From Oscillospiraceae bacterium (GTDB lineage: Bacteria; Bacillota; Clostridia; Oscillospirales; Ruminococcaceae): a stretch of 64,000 nucleotides of DNA. The stretch is from positions 1 to 64,000 of the forward strand of contig SFJO01000002.1 in assembly GCA_004555865.1 (NCBI GenBank). Reading direction: 5' to 3'. The position numbers and the translations under genes are program-made. Positions 34,733-43,622 of this stretch are shown here, piece by piece (position 1 is the stretch's first letter; each line of letters opens with the position of its first letter). Below the pieces are notes generated by a model. It was not told the origin of the DNA, made no database searches, and saw only the letters and a program-made list of their open reading frames with translations.

Positions 34733-35137
34733 TTACAGGTACTTTTTCACGCTGTCGGGCAGCTCAGCCTCATCGGCAGAGACGGTCACGATGACCTTCA
34801 CATTCTCACCGGCCAGGGCATCCACGGCGGCCAGGGTCTTGCCCAGGGCCTCGTAGTCACGGCCGCCAACCTTCAGAATGCCGTCCACATACAGCTCGGT
34901 GATGTCGTAGTTGCCGGCCAGCACACCGCTGATGAAGCCGTACAGCATATCGTAGCCGCTGATCTTATATTCATCCATATCGATCAGGCGAGCCTTGTAA
35001 TCGATGTGGTAAGTCAGGTTCATGCATTTCTCGATGACGACCACGTTGCCGGTGGTAGTCTGGGTAGCGTTGTTGATCATGTCAACCATAGCTTTGGTCT
35101 TACCGGAGCCCTTGGTTCCAACAATCAGCTTGATCAT
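34733..35137 (-). CDS. Small P-loop ATP-binding protein of unknown function
   Basis: The 134-residue protein is almost only a nucleotide-binding core. The Walker A motif GTKGSGKT is at 7-14 (MIKLIVGTKGSGKTKAMVDM). A Walker B-like strand, ITELYVDGIL, lies near 87-96. The C-terminus (VKVIVTVSADEAELPDSVKKYL) has no added domain. Such proteins are common in clostridia without known function. The frame is open 16 codons upstream, but GGAGGT lies 7 nt before the ATG at 35135-35137. It follows pgi by 61 bp and shares its terminator, so it is probably cotranscribed with pgi. Confidence 0.75.
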   Translation of the reverse strand: MIKLIVGTKGSGKTKAMVDMINNATQTTTGNVVVIEKCMNLTYHIDYKARLIDMDEYKISGYDMLYGFISGVLAGNYDITELYVDGILKVGGRDYEALGKTLAAVDALAGENVKVIVTVSADEAELPDSVKKYL

Positions 35138-35198
35138 AGGGGTGACCTCCTTTAATTTTGCGGGTATTCGATGCAAAGCGCCCAAGCGTGCGCCGCAA

Positions 35199-36533
35199 TC
35201 ACTTCAGTTTGGCTTCCAGTTCCGCCTTGCGGTCCTCGTAGCCGGGCTTGCCCAGCAGGGCAAACATATTCTTTTTATAGCTCTCCACGCCGGGCTGATC
35301 GAAGGGATTGACCCCCAGCAGATAGCCGCTGATGGCGCAGGCGCGCTCGTAGAAATAAATCAGCTCGCCCAGGCTGGCTTCGTCCAGGCTGTCCACCTGA
35401 ATCACGCCGATGGGCACGCCGCCGTCGTTGTGGGCGAGAATGGTGCCCTCCATGGCCTTGCGGTTCACAACGCTCATGTTCTGGCCGGCCAAGAAGTTCA
35501 GGCCGTCGAAGTTGCCCTCCAGCGGCTCAATGTACAGATCCCGGGTGGGCTTTTTCACATCCACCACCGTCTCAAACATCACGCGGGAACCGTCCTGCAC
35601 GAACTGGCCCATGGAATGAAGGTCGGTGGAGAAGATCACGCTGGTGGGCATGAGGCCCTTCTGGTCCTTGCCCTCGCTCTCGCCGAACAGCTGCTTATAC
35701 CACTCGTTCATCATGGTGAAGTTGGGCTCATAGCAGGCCATCAGCTCCACGCTCTTGCCCTTGCGGTACAGGATGTTGCGGGCCGCGGCGTAGCGGTAGC
35801 ACTCGTTCTCAGGGCTGCACTGCGAGAATTTCTCCATGCCGGCCGCCGCGCCGGCCATCAGTGCGTCAATGTCGCAGCCGGCGCAGGCGATGGGCAGCAG
35901 GCCCACTGCGGTGAGCACCGAGAACCGGCCGCCCACATCGTCGGGCACCACAAACGTCTCCCAGCCTTCGGCATCGGCCAGCTGCTTCAGGGTGCCGCGG
36001 GCCCGGTCGGTGGTGGCGTAAATGCGCTTCTTGGCCTCTTCGGCCCCCACCTGCTCCTCCAGCATCCGGCGCAGCACACGGAAGGCCAGAGCAGGCTCGG
36101 TGGTGGTGCCGGACTTGGAGATGATGTTCAGGCTGATACGCTTGCCCTTGCAGCAATCCAGAATGTCCTGGAAGTACGCGGGCGAGATGGAGTTGCCCAC
36201 AAAGAAGATCTGCGGGCCGTTCTTGACGGTACAATTGTACATCTGCCCCTTCACGGCCTCGATGACCGCGCGGGCACCCAGATAAGAGCCGCCGATGCCG
36301 ATGACCACCAGCACGTCCGAATCCTCACGGATGCGGGCCGCGGCAGCCTTTATGCGGGCAAACTCTTCTTTATCGTAATCCTTCGGCAGACTTACCCAGC
36401 CCAAAAAGTCGTTGCCGGGGCCGGTTTTGGTCTCCAGCAGCCGATGCGCGGTCTCCACCTGCGGATAGAGGGCGGCGAACTCGCTGTCCTTCACAAACTG
36501 TTCCAGATGCTTGCTGTTATAACAGACACTCAT
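35199..36533 (-). CDS. pgi: Glucose-6-phosphate isomerase
   Basis: This enzyme interconverts glucose 6-phosphate and fructose 6-phosphate in glycolysis. The 444-residue protein matches the short Firmicutes form. It has the sugar-phosphate loop VVIGIGGSYLGARAVIE, the SIS-domain SKSGTTTEPA, the catalytic region GQFVQDGSRVMFETVV and the C-terminal NPFDQPGVESYKKNMFALLG. The frame is open to 36701, but MSVCYNSKHLEQF at 36533, with GGGGGAAG ahead, matches family starts. It has a good promoter and continues into the small P-loop gene. Confidence 0.97.
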   Translation of the reverse strand: MSVCYNSKHLEQFVKDSEFAALYPQVETAHRLLETKTGPGNDFLGWVSLPKDYDKEEFARIKAAAARIREDSDVLVVIGIGGSYLGARAVIEAVKGQMYNCTVKNGPQIFFVGNSISPAYFQDILDCCKGKRISLNIISKSGTTTEPALAFRVLRRMLEEQVGAEEAKKRIYATTDRARGTLKQLADAEGWETFVVPDDVGGRFSVLTAVGLLPIACAGCDIDALMAGAAAGMEKFSQCSPENECYRYAAARNILYRKGKSVELMACYEPNFTMMNEWYKQLFGESEGKDQKGLMPTSVIFSTDLHSMGQFVQDGSRVMFETVVDVKKPTRDLYIEPLEGNFDGLNFLAGQNMSVVNRKAMEGTILAHNDGGVPIGVIQVDSLDEASLGELIYFYERACAISGYLLGVNPFDQPGVESYKKNMFALLGKPGYEDRKAELEAKLK

Positions 36534-36575
36534 GCGTGATCTTCCCCCAAAATTTTTGTGGATTCTGTTGCTAAT

Positions 36576-36605
36576 ACTATACCCTTTTGCAGGTGTTTCT
36601 GTCAA
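36576..36605 (-). promoter_or_regulatory. Promoter of pgi
   Basis: The minus strand has TTGACA (36600-36605), an 18-bp spacer and TATAGT (36576-36581), about 40 bp before the start codon. Confidence 0.8.
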
Positions 36606-36714
36606 GACTGAATAGGACAAGTTTCCATGCCGCCCGCAAGTTTCTGCGGCCTGCCCGGCCGTGCCCCGGCCACCTTCGCCGCTGTCTCGTAGTTTATCCA
36701 TTTTTCCTCACGGT

Positions 36715-37878
36715 TTACAATTTCAGCGCGGCCCGTGCCAGGCGGCGAAAACAGCGGCCGAAATCCAGCTGCGGCACCGCTTCCCCGGCCTGAACCGGCC
36801 AGCGGCCCAGCTCCTCCTCCCCGCTCATTACCACCGCAAAGCCGAGCGGCTGCCCCTGGGCCAGCGGGGCCTCGGCCCGCTCCGGCAGCTCCAGCCGAAC
36901 GGTCAGCCCGGCGCGCTCGCCCTTTTTCAGCAGCAGCGTCTCGGGCAGGCAGTAGGTCAGCGGCACCGTCTCGGCCTCGCCCCGGCGCACCGGAAGGGTT
37001 TGGGGGGCATCGGCGGGCAGCGGGGCGGGGCCGGCCTCAAAGTTGGAGAAGCCGTAATCCAGCAGCGCGGCGGCCGCCTCAAACCGCTCGGCGCTGGAGG
37101 CCGCCCCCAGCACCACCGCAATGAGCGAAAGCCCTTCGCGGGTGGCGCTGGCGCTGATGCACACGCCCGCCCCGCCGGTGGTGCCGGTTTTAAGGCCGGT
37201 AATGCCGCTGTACCGCTTCAGCAGCTTGTTGGTGTTCAGCAGCTGGGTGGCCCCGCCGCGCAGGGAATCCATCCAGATCGTGGTGTAGCGGGTGATCTGC
37301 GGGTGGCGGTTCAGCATTTCCCGGCTCATCACAGCCACATCCCGCGCGGTGGAAAGGTGCCCCGCCTCGTCCAGCCCGCAGGCGTTGCAGAAGTGGGTGC
37401 CGCTCATCCCCAGCTCCGCCGCTTTGCGGTTCATCTGTTCCACAAACACCGGCTCGGACCCGCCGATGTACTCGGCCACTGCCACGGCCGCGTCGTTGGC
37501 GCTGGAAACGCAGATGGCTTTGAGCATCTCATCCATGGTCAGCTGCTCGCCCGGTTCCAGCCAGATCTGGCTGCCGCCCATGTTGTAGGCGTGTTCGCTC
37601 ACCGGCACCACATCCGTCAGCGATGCCTTGCCGCTCTCCAGCGCCTCCATGGTGAGCAGCAGGGTCATCACCTTGGTGATGGAGGCAATGGGCAGCGGCT
37701 GGTCCGCCTGCTTTTCATACAGCACGGTCCCGCTGGCCTGATCCACGAGGATGGCCGCCCGGCAGGGCAGGTCAAATTCCGGCATCTCAAAGCTTCGTTC
37801 TTTCTGGGCAAAGGCAGGCAGGGCCGCCGCCAAAGCCAGCATCAGCAGGGCCAACAGGGCCGCAGCGCAGCGTTTCAT
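36715..37878 (-). CDS. D-alanyl-D-alanine carboxypeptidase, S11 family (PBP5-like)
   Basis: The enzyme trims the terminal D-Ala from peptidoglycan stem peptides outside the membrane. The 387-residue protein has a signal peptide (MKRCAAALLALLMLALAAALPAFA by eye, about residues 1-24) and the penicillin-binding triad: S66-x-x-K69 in PIASITKVMT, S125-A-N127 in CVSSAND and K229-T-G in GLKTGTT. A C-terminal beta domain follows (GEAETVPLTYCLPETLLLKKGE) with an amphipathic end, ARAALKL. The ribosome site AAGGAGG precedes the ATG. I see no convincing promoter in the 286-bp divergent gap to mtaB, where only the plus-strand one stands out. Confidence 0.93.
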   Translation of the reverse strand: MKRCAAALLALLMLALAAALPAFAQKERSFEMPEFDLPCRAAILVDQASGTVLYEKQADQPLPIASITKVMTLLLTMEALESGKASLTDVVPVSEHAYNMGGSQIWLEPGEQLTMDEMLKAICVSSANDAAVAVAEYIGGSEPVFVEQMNRKAAELGMSGTHFCNACGLDEAGHLSTARDVAVMSREMLNRHPQITRYTTIWMDSLRGGATQLLNTNKLLKRYSGITGLKTGTTGGAGVCISASATREGLSLIAVVLGAASSAERFEAAAALLDYGFSNFEAGPAPLPADAPQTLPVRRGEAETVPLTYCLPETLLLKKGERAGLTVRLELPERAEAPLAQGQPLGFAVVMSGEEELGRWPVQAGEAVPQLDFGRCFRRLARAALKL

Positions 37879-38045
37879 TGGGCTTCCTCCTTATGATCCG
37901 TATTCAGGAGCGCCGCCGTCGCCGTTTCCGCCGGAGACGCACCGCCGTTACCACTGTATGCGCCCGCCGGGCCGAATAGCCGCTCATTCGCCGGGCGGCC
38001 CGGTGTTCGGGCAAGAAAATTCCATTCCCGTGCCCCATCGCCCCC

Positions 38046-38074
38046 TTGCGCAGGCCGTGCCTTGCCGATATACT
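38046..38074 (+). promoter_or_regulatory. Promoter of mtaB
   Basis: TTGCGC (38046-38051), a 17-bp spacer and TATACT (38069-38074) lie about 90 bp before mtaB. Confidence 0.65.
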
Positions 38075-38164
38075 ATATACTGATTTTATATGGCCATCCC
38101 GTATGCGGCCATATGCGCCGCCCCGGCGCGTTTGACTTTTTGATTGGTTGAATTGTGAGAAACT

Positions 38165-39463
38165 ATGCGTGTAAGTTTTTATACCCTTGGCTGTAAGGTA
38201 AACCAGAACGAAACCGGTGCTCTGGAGCACCTGCTGTGCCAGAACGGCTACACTCTGGCCGGGCCGGACGAGGCCGCCGACGTCTACATTGTGAACAGCT
38301 GTACCGTGACCGCCAGCGGTGACCGGAAGAGCCGCCAGTGGCTCCGCCGGGCCAAGCGCCAGAACCCCGGCGCCGTGACGGTGCTCACCGGCTGCTATCC
38401 CCAGGCCTTCCCCGAGGAGGCGGCCGCCGTGATGGAGGCCGACCTGGTGACCGGCAGCGCCAACCGACGCAGCCTGCTGGCGGACATCCAGAAGGTGCTG
38501 GACAGCGGTGAGCGGCTGGTACACATCACCCCTCACGAAAAAGGCGAGGCCTTTGAGGAGCTTCCCATGGAGCACTTCGAGGGTCACACCCGCGCCTTCA
38601 TCAAGGTGGAGGACGGCTGCAACCGCCAGTGCGCCTACTGCGTCATTCCTCGTGCCCGCGGCCGGGTGCGCAGCCGCAGTGTGGAAAGCGTGCTGGAGGA
38701 ATTGCGCACCCTCTCCGCCGCCGGATACCGGGAGGTGGTGCTCTCCGGCATCAACCTGCCCAGCTACGGGCTGGACACCGGCGTCAGCCTAGTGAGCCTG
38801 ATCGAGCAGGCCGCCACGGTGCCGGGCATCCGCCGCATCCGCCTGGGCAGCCTGGAACCGGATCTGCTTTCGGATGAGGATATGGCCCGGCTGGCCAACG
38901 TGGACGCCCTGTGCCCTCAGTTCCATCTCTCGCTGCAAAGCGGCTGCACCGCCACCCTGCGCCGAATGCGCCGCACCTACACCTCCGAGCAGTACGCCGA
39001 CACGGTCGCCCGCTTGCGGGCCGCCTTCGGGGAGGACCGGGTGAGCTTCACCACCGACGTGATCGTAGGCTTCCCCGGTGAAACGGAGGAGGAATTCTGC
39101 GAGAGCATGGCCTTTGTGCAGCGCATTGGCTTTTTGAAAGCCCATGTGTTCCCCTACTCCCGCCGGGCCGGCACCCCCGCCGCCGATTTTCCCGATCAGA
39201 TTCCGGAGGAGGAAAAGGCCCGCCGGGTGCACCGGATGCAGACCGCCGCCGACGCCACGCGGGATGCACTCATCGCCCGCATGGCAGGCAACCGGGCCGA
39301 GGTGCTGCTGGAAACGCCCCTTTCCTCCAGCCTGTTCACCGGCTACACCAAGTTGTACGTGCCGGTGGTGGTCAGCGCGCCGGGGCACAAATCCGGCGAG
39401 ATCCTGCCCGTCACCCTCGGGGAGTTTGACGGCCAGCGCTGCCGGGCCGAACTGGCCCTGTAA
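38165..39463 (+). CDS. mtaB: tRNA (N6-L-threonylcarbamoyladenosine(37)-C2)-methylthiotransferase
   Basis: MtaB adds a methylthio group to t6A37 of ANN-decoding tRNAs. The 432-residue protein has the UPF0004 domain with cysteines in YTLGCKVNQNE, VNSCTVT and LTGCYPQ. The radical-SAM motif is C152-x3-C156-x2-C159 (DGCNRQCAYC), and a C-terminal TRAM-like domain (GNRAEVLLETPL onward) follows. TLGCKVNQNE is the MtaB form rather than MiaB or RimO. The ribosome site before the ATG at 38165 is weak (GTGAGAA). It is the first of three plus-strand genes, each with its own promoter. Confidence 0.94.
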   Translation: MRVSFYTLGCKVNQNETGALEHLLCQNGYTLAGPDEAADVYIVNSCTVTASGDRKSRQWLRRAKRQNPGAVTVLTGCYPQAFPEEAAAVMEADLVTGSANRRSLLADIQKVLDSGERLVHITPHEKGEAFEELPMEHFEGHTRAFIKVEDGCNRQCAYCVIPRARGRVRSRSVESVLEELRTLSAAGYREVVLSGINLPSYGLDTGVSLVSLIEQAATVPGIRRIRLGSLEPDLLSDEDMARLANVDALCPQFHLSLQSGCTATLRRMRRTYTSEQYADTVARLRAAFGEDRVSFTTDVIVGFPGETEEEFCESMAFVQRIGFLKAHVFPYSRRAGTPAADFPDQIPEEEKARRVHRMQTAADATRDALIARMAGNRAEVLLETPLSSSLFTGYTKLYVPVVVSAPGHKSGEILPVTLGEFDGQRCRAELAL

Positions 39464-39521
39464 GCGCCCATACAAATCCAACGATTTGTACGTTCATGGG
39501 CCGCTTTCCCCTTGCACCGCG

Positions 39522-39550
39522 GGCAAACCTATGTTATTCTTTTGTCAGAG
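39522..39550 (+). promoter_or_regulatory. Promoter of the hydrogenase-like gene
   Basis: TTGCAC (39522-39527), a 17-bp spacer and TATTCT (39545-39550) lie about 110 bp before the start codon. Confidence 0.6.
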
Positions 39551-39664
39551 TATGGGGTGTGCTTGGCCTCACACCCTCCGGTAGGCTGTCTGCGGCAGTC
39601 CGCCGGGGCAAACCCGTTTGCAATTGCCCATCCACGGCTTTGGAAATAAAAGGAGATATGAAGC

Positions 39665-41182
39665 ATGAGAGGAATTTACACACCTGTAATCGACGTGCGC
39701 CGCAAAGTGTTCACGGAAGTGGCCCGGATGTCTTACCAGGGCGGCAGCTCTTCGGATTACGGCGAGCAGATGCGCAAGTTGCCCTATAAGATCATCCCCG
39801 GCGAAGAGAGTACCCACAACATGAACATCTGGCTGGAGCGGGCCATCGTGTCCGAGCGCATTCGTCTGGCCATGGGCCTGTCTCTGCGCCCCATCAGCCA
39901 GCAGGTGGCTACGGATGAAGGCCTGGAGCACAGCGTCATCGCCGACAAGTACTATGAGCCGCCCCTCATCAACGTGATCAAATTCGCCTGCAACCGCTGC
40001 CCTGAAAAGCTGGTTCAGGTCACCGATCTGTGCCAGGGCTGCCTTGCGCATCCCTGCCAGGAAGTCTGCCCCAAAAAGGCCATCTCCTTCCAGAACAACC
40101 GCTCGGTCATCGACCAGGACCTGTGCATCAAGTGCGGCCGCTGTGTGGACGCCTGCCCCTACCACGCCGTGGTGAAAACCGAGCGCCCCTGCGCCGCCGC
40201 CTGCGGCATGGGCGCCATCGGCAGCGACAGCCTGGGCCGCGCCAACATTGATTACGACAAGTGCGTTTCCTGCGGCATGTGCCTGGTGAACTGCCCCTTC
40301 GGCGCCATTTCGGACAAGGGCCAGATCTTCCAGCTCATTCAGGCCATGAACCGGGGCGATAAGGTGCACGCCATCGTGGCCCCCGCCTTCCTGAACCAGT
40401 TCCCCGGCCTGACTCCCGAAAAGCTGCCCGCTGCCATGACCCAGCTGGGCTTTGAGGACACCGTGGAGGTTGCCATCGGCGCCGACCTGTGCACCATTGA
40501 CGAAGCTGAGGACTTCATTGCCGAGGTTCCCGAAAAGATCCCCTTCATGGCCACCTCCTGCTGCCCCGCTTGGAGCATGATGGCCAAGAAGCTCTTCCCC
40601 GAGCGCGCCAACTGCATCAGCATGGCCATGACCCCCATGGTGCTGACCGCCCGCATGATCAAGCAGGCCAACCCCGATGACCGCATCTGCTTCATCGGGC
40701 CCTGTGCCGCCAAGAAGCTGGAGGCCAGCCGCCGCTCGGTGCGCAGCGATGTGGACTTTGTGCTGACCTTTGAGGAACTGGCCGGTATGTTTGAGGCCAA
40801 GGAAGTGGACTTCAGCGCGCTGGAAGCCAGCGACGACCTGCAGTACGGCACGGCCGACGGCCGCGGCTTTGCTGTGGGCGGCGGTGTGGCCCAGGCTGTG
40901 GTCAACTACATCAAGGACAAGTACCCCGACCGCGAGGTGAAGGTTGCCAGCGCCCAGGGCCTGGCAGACTGCAAAAAGATGCTGATGCTGGCCAAGGCCG
41001 GCAAGTACAACGGGTACCTGCTGGAGGGCATGGGCTGCCCGGGCGGCTGCATTGCCGGCGCCGGTACGCTGGCCGACCCCGCCCGCACCGCCACCCTGCT
41101 GACCAAGTACAAGAAGGACGCACCCATTCAGCATTCCGCTGACAGTGACTTCAAGGATTACGGCAAGCTGCTGCATGACTGA
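39665..41182 (+). CDS. [FeFe]-hydrogenase, group B-like, with ferredoxin domains
   Basis: The 505-residue protein has an N-terminal region of its own (1-110) and a cysteine-rich segment CNRCPEKLVQVTDLCQGC leading to HPCQEVCPKKA. Two 4Fe-4S motifs follow (CIKCGRCVDACPYHAV and CVSCGMCLVNCPFGAI), then the H-cluster domain. The H-cluster ligand motifs are TSCCPAW (C299/C300), GPCAAKK (C347) and GMGCPGGC (C458, C462). The second and third motifs differ from the PC-x2-K and E-x-MACPGGC of group A enzymes and match group B, whose physiological role is poorly known. It probably works with ferredoxin in the cytoplasm. An AAGGAG site fixes the ATG at 39665. It is monocistronic and ends at a strong terminator; no hyd maturation genes are nearby. 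Confidence 0.88.
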   Translation: MRGIYTPVIDVRRKVFTEVARMSYQGGSSSDYGEQMRKLPYKIIPGEESTHNMNIWLERAIVSERIRLAMGLSLRPISQQVATDEGLEHSVIADKYYEPPLINVIKFACNRCPEKLVQVTDLCQGCLAHPCQEVCPKKAISFQNNRSVIDQDLCIKCGRCVDACPYHAVVKTERPCAAACGMGAIGSDSLGRANIDYDKCVSCGMCLVNCPFGAISDKGQIFQLIQAMNRGDKVHAIVAPAFLNQFPGLTPEKLPAAMTQLGFEDTVEVAIGADLCTIDEAEDFIAEVPEKIPFMATSCCPAWSMMAKKLFPERANCISMAMTPMVLTARMIKQANPDDRICFIGPCAAKKLEASRRSVRSDVDFVLTFEELAGMFEAKEVDFSALEASDDLQYGTADGRGFAVGGGVAQAVVNYIKDKYPDREVKVASAQGLADCKKMLMLAKAGKYNGYLLEGMGCPGGCIAGAGTLADPARTATLLTKYKKDAPIQHSADSDFKDYGKLLHD

Positions 41183-41206
41183 TGCGGCGCCCCCGCTGAT
41201 TCCGTA

Positions 41207-41250
41207 AAAACCGCCCCCGATGTTTCAAAGGCATCGGGGGCGGTTTTGTC
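41207..41250 (+). terminator. Terminator of the hydrogenase-like gene
   Basis: A perfect 16-bp stem (AAAACCGCCCCCGATG, 41207-41222, with 41232-41247) and 9-nt loop ends in TTTTGTC, 25 bp after the stop. Confidence 0.92.
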
Positions 41251-41332
41251 ATCTTAGTGCGTTCATGCGTCTCAAAGCAGCCGGTCCGGGCGGCGCAGAA
41301 CAATTTTATTCCCATTATTTCCGGAAGAGCAG

Positions 41333-41361
41333 TTGATTCTTGCCAACCTTTTTTGTATAAT
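41333..41361 (+). promoter_or_regulatory. Promoter of padR
   Basis: TTGATT (41333-41338), a 17-bp spacer and a perfect TATAAT (41356-41361). An A/T-rich stretch (41362-41398) between it and the gene could hold the regulator's own site, but no clear PadR box is visible. Confidence 0.75.
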
Positions 41362-41433
41362 CAATATATCTGATAATTCTTTTATATTTATATCAAAAGG
41401 CAATATGGAATGGTTGATCAGGAGATGAGCCGT

Positions 41434-41826
41434 ATGGCAAAAGAAAAGTCCCCCCGTGAAAAGAGTACTCCCAAAAGCGGCACACCTGCCGGAATGCGGG
41501 AGGGCATGAAGAAAGCCACTACCGGGATGCTGGTGCTGTTCCTGCTGCAGCAGAAGCCCATGTACACCTACGACATTATGCGCCGGGTGGAAGAGATCAC
41601 CAAGGGGGCGCTCACCTTCAACACCCTGTACATCGCCATTTATCGCCTGAAGGAATTCGGCTATGTGGAAGAATTTGAGCGCCGCCTCTCGGAAGACAAC
41701 CACGCCCGTGTTTATTTCACCATCACTGAAAGCGGCCGCCAATATCTGAAGGACATCATTGCCGAATACCGGCAGATGACCGCCGCCATTGACGCCGTGC
41801 TTTCCTCCGGCGGCGACGAAGCGTAA
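41434..41826 (+). CDS. PadR-family transcriptional regulator
   Basis: PadR proteins are winged-helix repressors of detoxification, transport and stress genes. The 130-residue protein has a basic, low-complexity N-terminal stretch (KEKSPREKSTPKSG). The HTH follows (TTGMLVLFLLQQKPMYTYDIMRRVEE), then LTFNTLYIAIYRLKEFGYVEEF and the wing RVYFTITESGRQYL. A short C-terminal helix suggests subfamily s2. Several ATGs compete; the one at 41434 has GGAG 9 nt ahead, while the one at 41428 touches it. No effector genes lie beside it; its target is unknown. The nearest candidates are the lipoprotein gene facing it and the hydrogenase gene behind it. Confidence 0.88.
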   Translation: MAKEKSPREKSTPKSGTPAGMREGMKKATTGMLVLFLLQQKPMYTYDIMRRVEEITKGALTFNTLYIAIYRLKEFGYVEEFERRLSEDNHARVYFTITESGRQYLKDIIAEYRQMTAAIDAVLSSGGDEA

Positions 41827-41869
41827 TCCCCGTTTGCCCGCTGCCTGCCCACGGCTGTTTCATACAAAT

Positions 41870-41917
41870 ACAGCGCCCCGCCCGGGAAAATTCCGGCCCG
41901 CGGGGCGCTGTTTTTTT
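41870..41917 (+). terminator. Terminator of padR
   Basis: ACAGCGCCCCGC (41870-41881) pairs with GCGGGGCGCTGT (41900-41911), followed by TTTTTTTGCG. On the minus strand the flank is weaker (TATTTGT), but it may also stop the facing lipoprotein gene. Confidence 0.88.
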
Positions 41918-41945
41918 GCGTTTTGCTGTGCAGGGCGGGCAAATC

Positions 41946-42959
41946 TCACTGCTTGCAGTTCGCCAGGGCCACCACGCCCCAGCCGTTCACGCTTTTCACC
42001 CAGGCCTTGCCGTCGCAGGCGGTGGCCGCCTCGTCAAAGCCGAGGTTTGTCTGGTACACGTCCGCCAGATTGATGTAATTCCATTTGCCGTTCATGCGCA
42101 CGGCGGCAATGCCGGTGTCAAACGGCAGCACGTTCTCGTACTTGCAGTGGATCTGCATCTCGCCGTCCTCGTCCACATAGCCCCACAGCCCGTCCACTTT
42201 CACCGGGAACAGCCCGCTCTTGCACAGCTTATAATCCTGATATCGCTGCTGGTTCAGCGGCTTGCCGGTCATACTGTCGGCCTGAAGATATTCGCCGGTC
42301 TCTTCCACCTGCAGGGCAGTCAGGGTGCCGTCGGCATTCACCCGGTACGGTTCGCCCACATCCTCCCCCTGGGCCAGGGTGCGGAGACTCACCTTCACAA
42401 TGGGGGCCATAAACGAGCCGGAGCCGCTCAGGCTGCTGCTCCAGGGCTGATACTCGCCATAATCCAGATAATACAACTGGCCACTGGTTTCATCGTACTG
42501 GAAGGTCACGGTCTCGCTGCCGTGGCCGCCCGCGCCGGTCACTTTGCCGGAGCGGTCAAACACCTTACTCTCATCATCGTTGGTCAGGCCGCACACGGCG
42601 CACCAATGCACGTCCTCGCTCTCCGGGATCACCACGACCCCGTTCAGGTCCACCACGCCGGTCTTTCCGTCCCGGTGGAACAGATACAGCTCTTCCCGGT
42701 GGTCCATGGGGTTCACGGTGTTCAGGGGGTAATCCGCCAGGCTCTGCACCCATTCGATGCTGCTGTCCGGCTGCACCAGCCAGGGAATGCCGTCCGGCTG
42801 GGACGCCGCGCTGGCCGCCGTGCTCTGGCCGGCCTGGGGCACGCTGGTGGTTTCCGGGGTGATGGTGGTGCTGCTGAAGCTCTCTTTGCCGCAGCCCGCC
42901 AGCAGCAGGCAGGCGGCCAGGCAGGCCGCCCCCATGCGCAGAGCGTTTGAAGTGGTCAT
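41946..42959 (-). CDS. Lipoprotein with WG-like repeats
   Basis: The 337-residue protein has a lipoprotein signal: ACLAACLLLAGC with the lipobox cysteine near residue 22, then a Ser/Thr-rich linker. Two WG-type repeats are visible, GKTGVVDLNGVVVIP near the start and GLWGYVDEDGEMQIHCKYENVLPF plus GKWNYINLADVYQ near the end, separated by a region without repeats. WG-repeat proteins are common surface lipoproteins in clostridia with unknown partners. The frame is open to 43073; AAGGAG lies 10 nt before the ATG at 42957-42959, while the ATG 9 bp upstream is too close. It stands apart from the rlmH unit by 145 bp. Confidence 0.78.
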   Translation of the reverse strand: MTTSNALRMGAACLAACLLLAGCGKESFSSTTITPETTSVPQAGQSTAASAASQPDGIPWLVQPDSSIEWVQSLADYPLNTVNPMDHREELYLFHRDGKTGVVDLNGVVVIPESEDVHWCAVCGLTNDDESKVFDRSGKVTGAGGHGSETVTFQYDETSGQLYYLDYGEYQPWSSSLSGSGSFMAPIVKVSLRTLAQGEDVGEPYRVNADGTLTALQVEETGEYLQADSMTGKPLNQQRYQDYKLCKSGLFPVKVDGLWGYVDEDGEMQIHCKYENVLPFDTGIAAVRMNGKWNYINLADVYQTNLGFDEAATACDGKAWVKSVNGWGVVALANCKQ

Positions 42960-43104
42960 CGTTGTCATGCTCCTTCCCCTGGGTGCGGCTGAAGCGGCCG
43001 AAGCCAGCCGCAGCTGCACCGCAATCTTTCGCGTGTTGACGCCATTATACATCCTCGCCGTTGTTTTGTCCAATGAATTTTCTATGTACTGGCCTTCGCC
43101 TTGT

Positions 43105-43590
43105 TCACTTGTGGTACTTGCTTCCCGCGTTGATGGAAAAGGCCCGGTAGATCTGCTCGCACAGCACCAGCCGCGCCAGCTGATGGGGCAGCGTGATGCG
43201 CCCCATGGAGAACCGCAGTGCCGCAGCCTGCTTCACCGCCGGGGCCAGCCCGTGGGAAGAGCCAATCACAAAGGCCAGGTCGCCGCAGCCGCCGACCCCC
43301 TGCTTCTCGATCCATCCGGCCAGTTCCTCGCTGGAGAGCTGCTTGCCCTCCACGCACAGGGCCACCAAGGCCGCCCCGCGCTTCACCTGGGCCAGAATGG
43401 CCGCGCCCTCTTTTTCCAGCGCCTTATCGATCACCGATTGGCTGGCGTTTTTTTCCCGGATGGTCTCCTCCGGAAGCTCCACAATGCGAAAGCGGCAGTA
43501 GGCCCCCAGCCGCTTCTGGTATTCCGCCACGCCCTCGGCGCAGTAGGCCGCGTTCAGCTTGCCCACACAGATCAGATCCACGTTCATCAT
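43105..43590 (-). CDS. rlmH: 23S rRNA (pseudouridine(1915)-N3)-methyltransferase
   Basis: RlmH methylates pseudouridine 1915 in helix 69 of 23S rRNA. The 161-residue protein has the SPOUT fold pattern: MNVDLICVGKLNAAYCAEGVAEYQKRL at the start, VALCVEGKQLSSEELA, FVIGSSHGLAP and the knot end ARLVLCEQIYRAFSINAGSKYHK. The frame is open far upstream inside the preceding gene, but AAGGAGGAG lies 8 nt before the ATG at 43588-43590. It follows the walJ-like gene by 32 bp, a pair common in Firmicutes. Confidence 0.96.
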   Translation of the reverse strand: MMNVDLICVGKLNAAYCAEGVAEYQKRLGAYCRFRIVELPEETIREKNASQSVIDKALEKEGAAILAQVKRGAALVALCVEGKQLSSEELAGWIEKQGVGGCGDLAFVIGSSHGLAPAVKQAAALRFSMGRITLPHQLARLVLCEQIYRAFSINAGSKYHK

Positions 43591-43622
43591 ATGCCGCGCT
43601 CCTCCTTCTTCCGGATGCCTCT

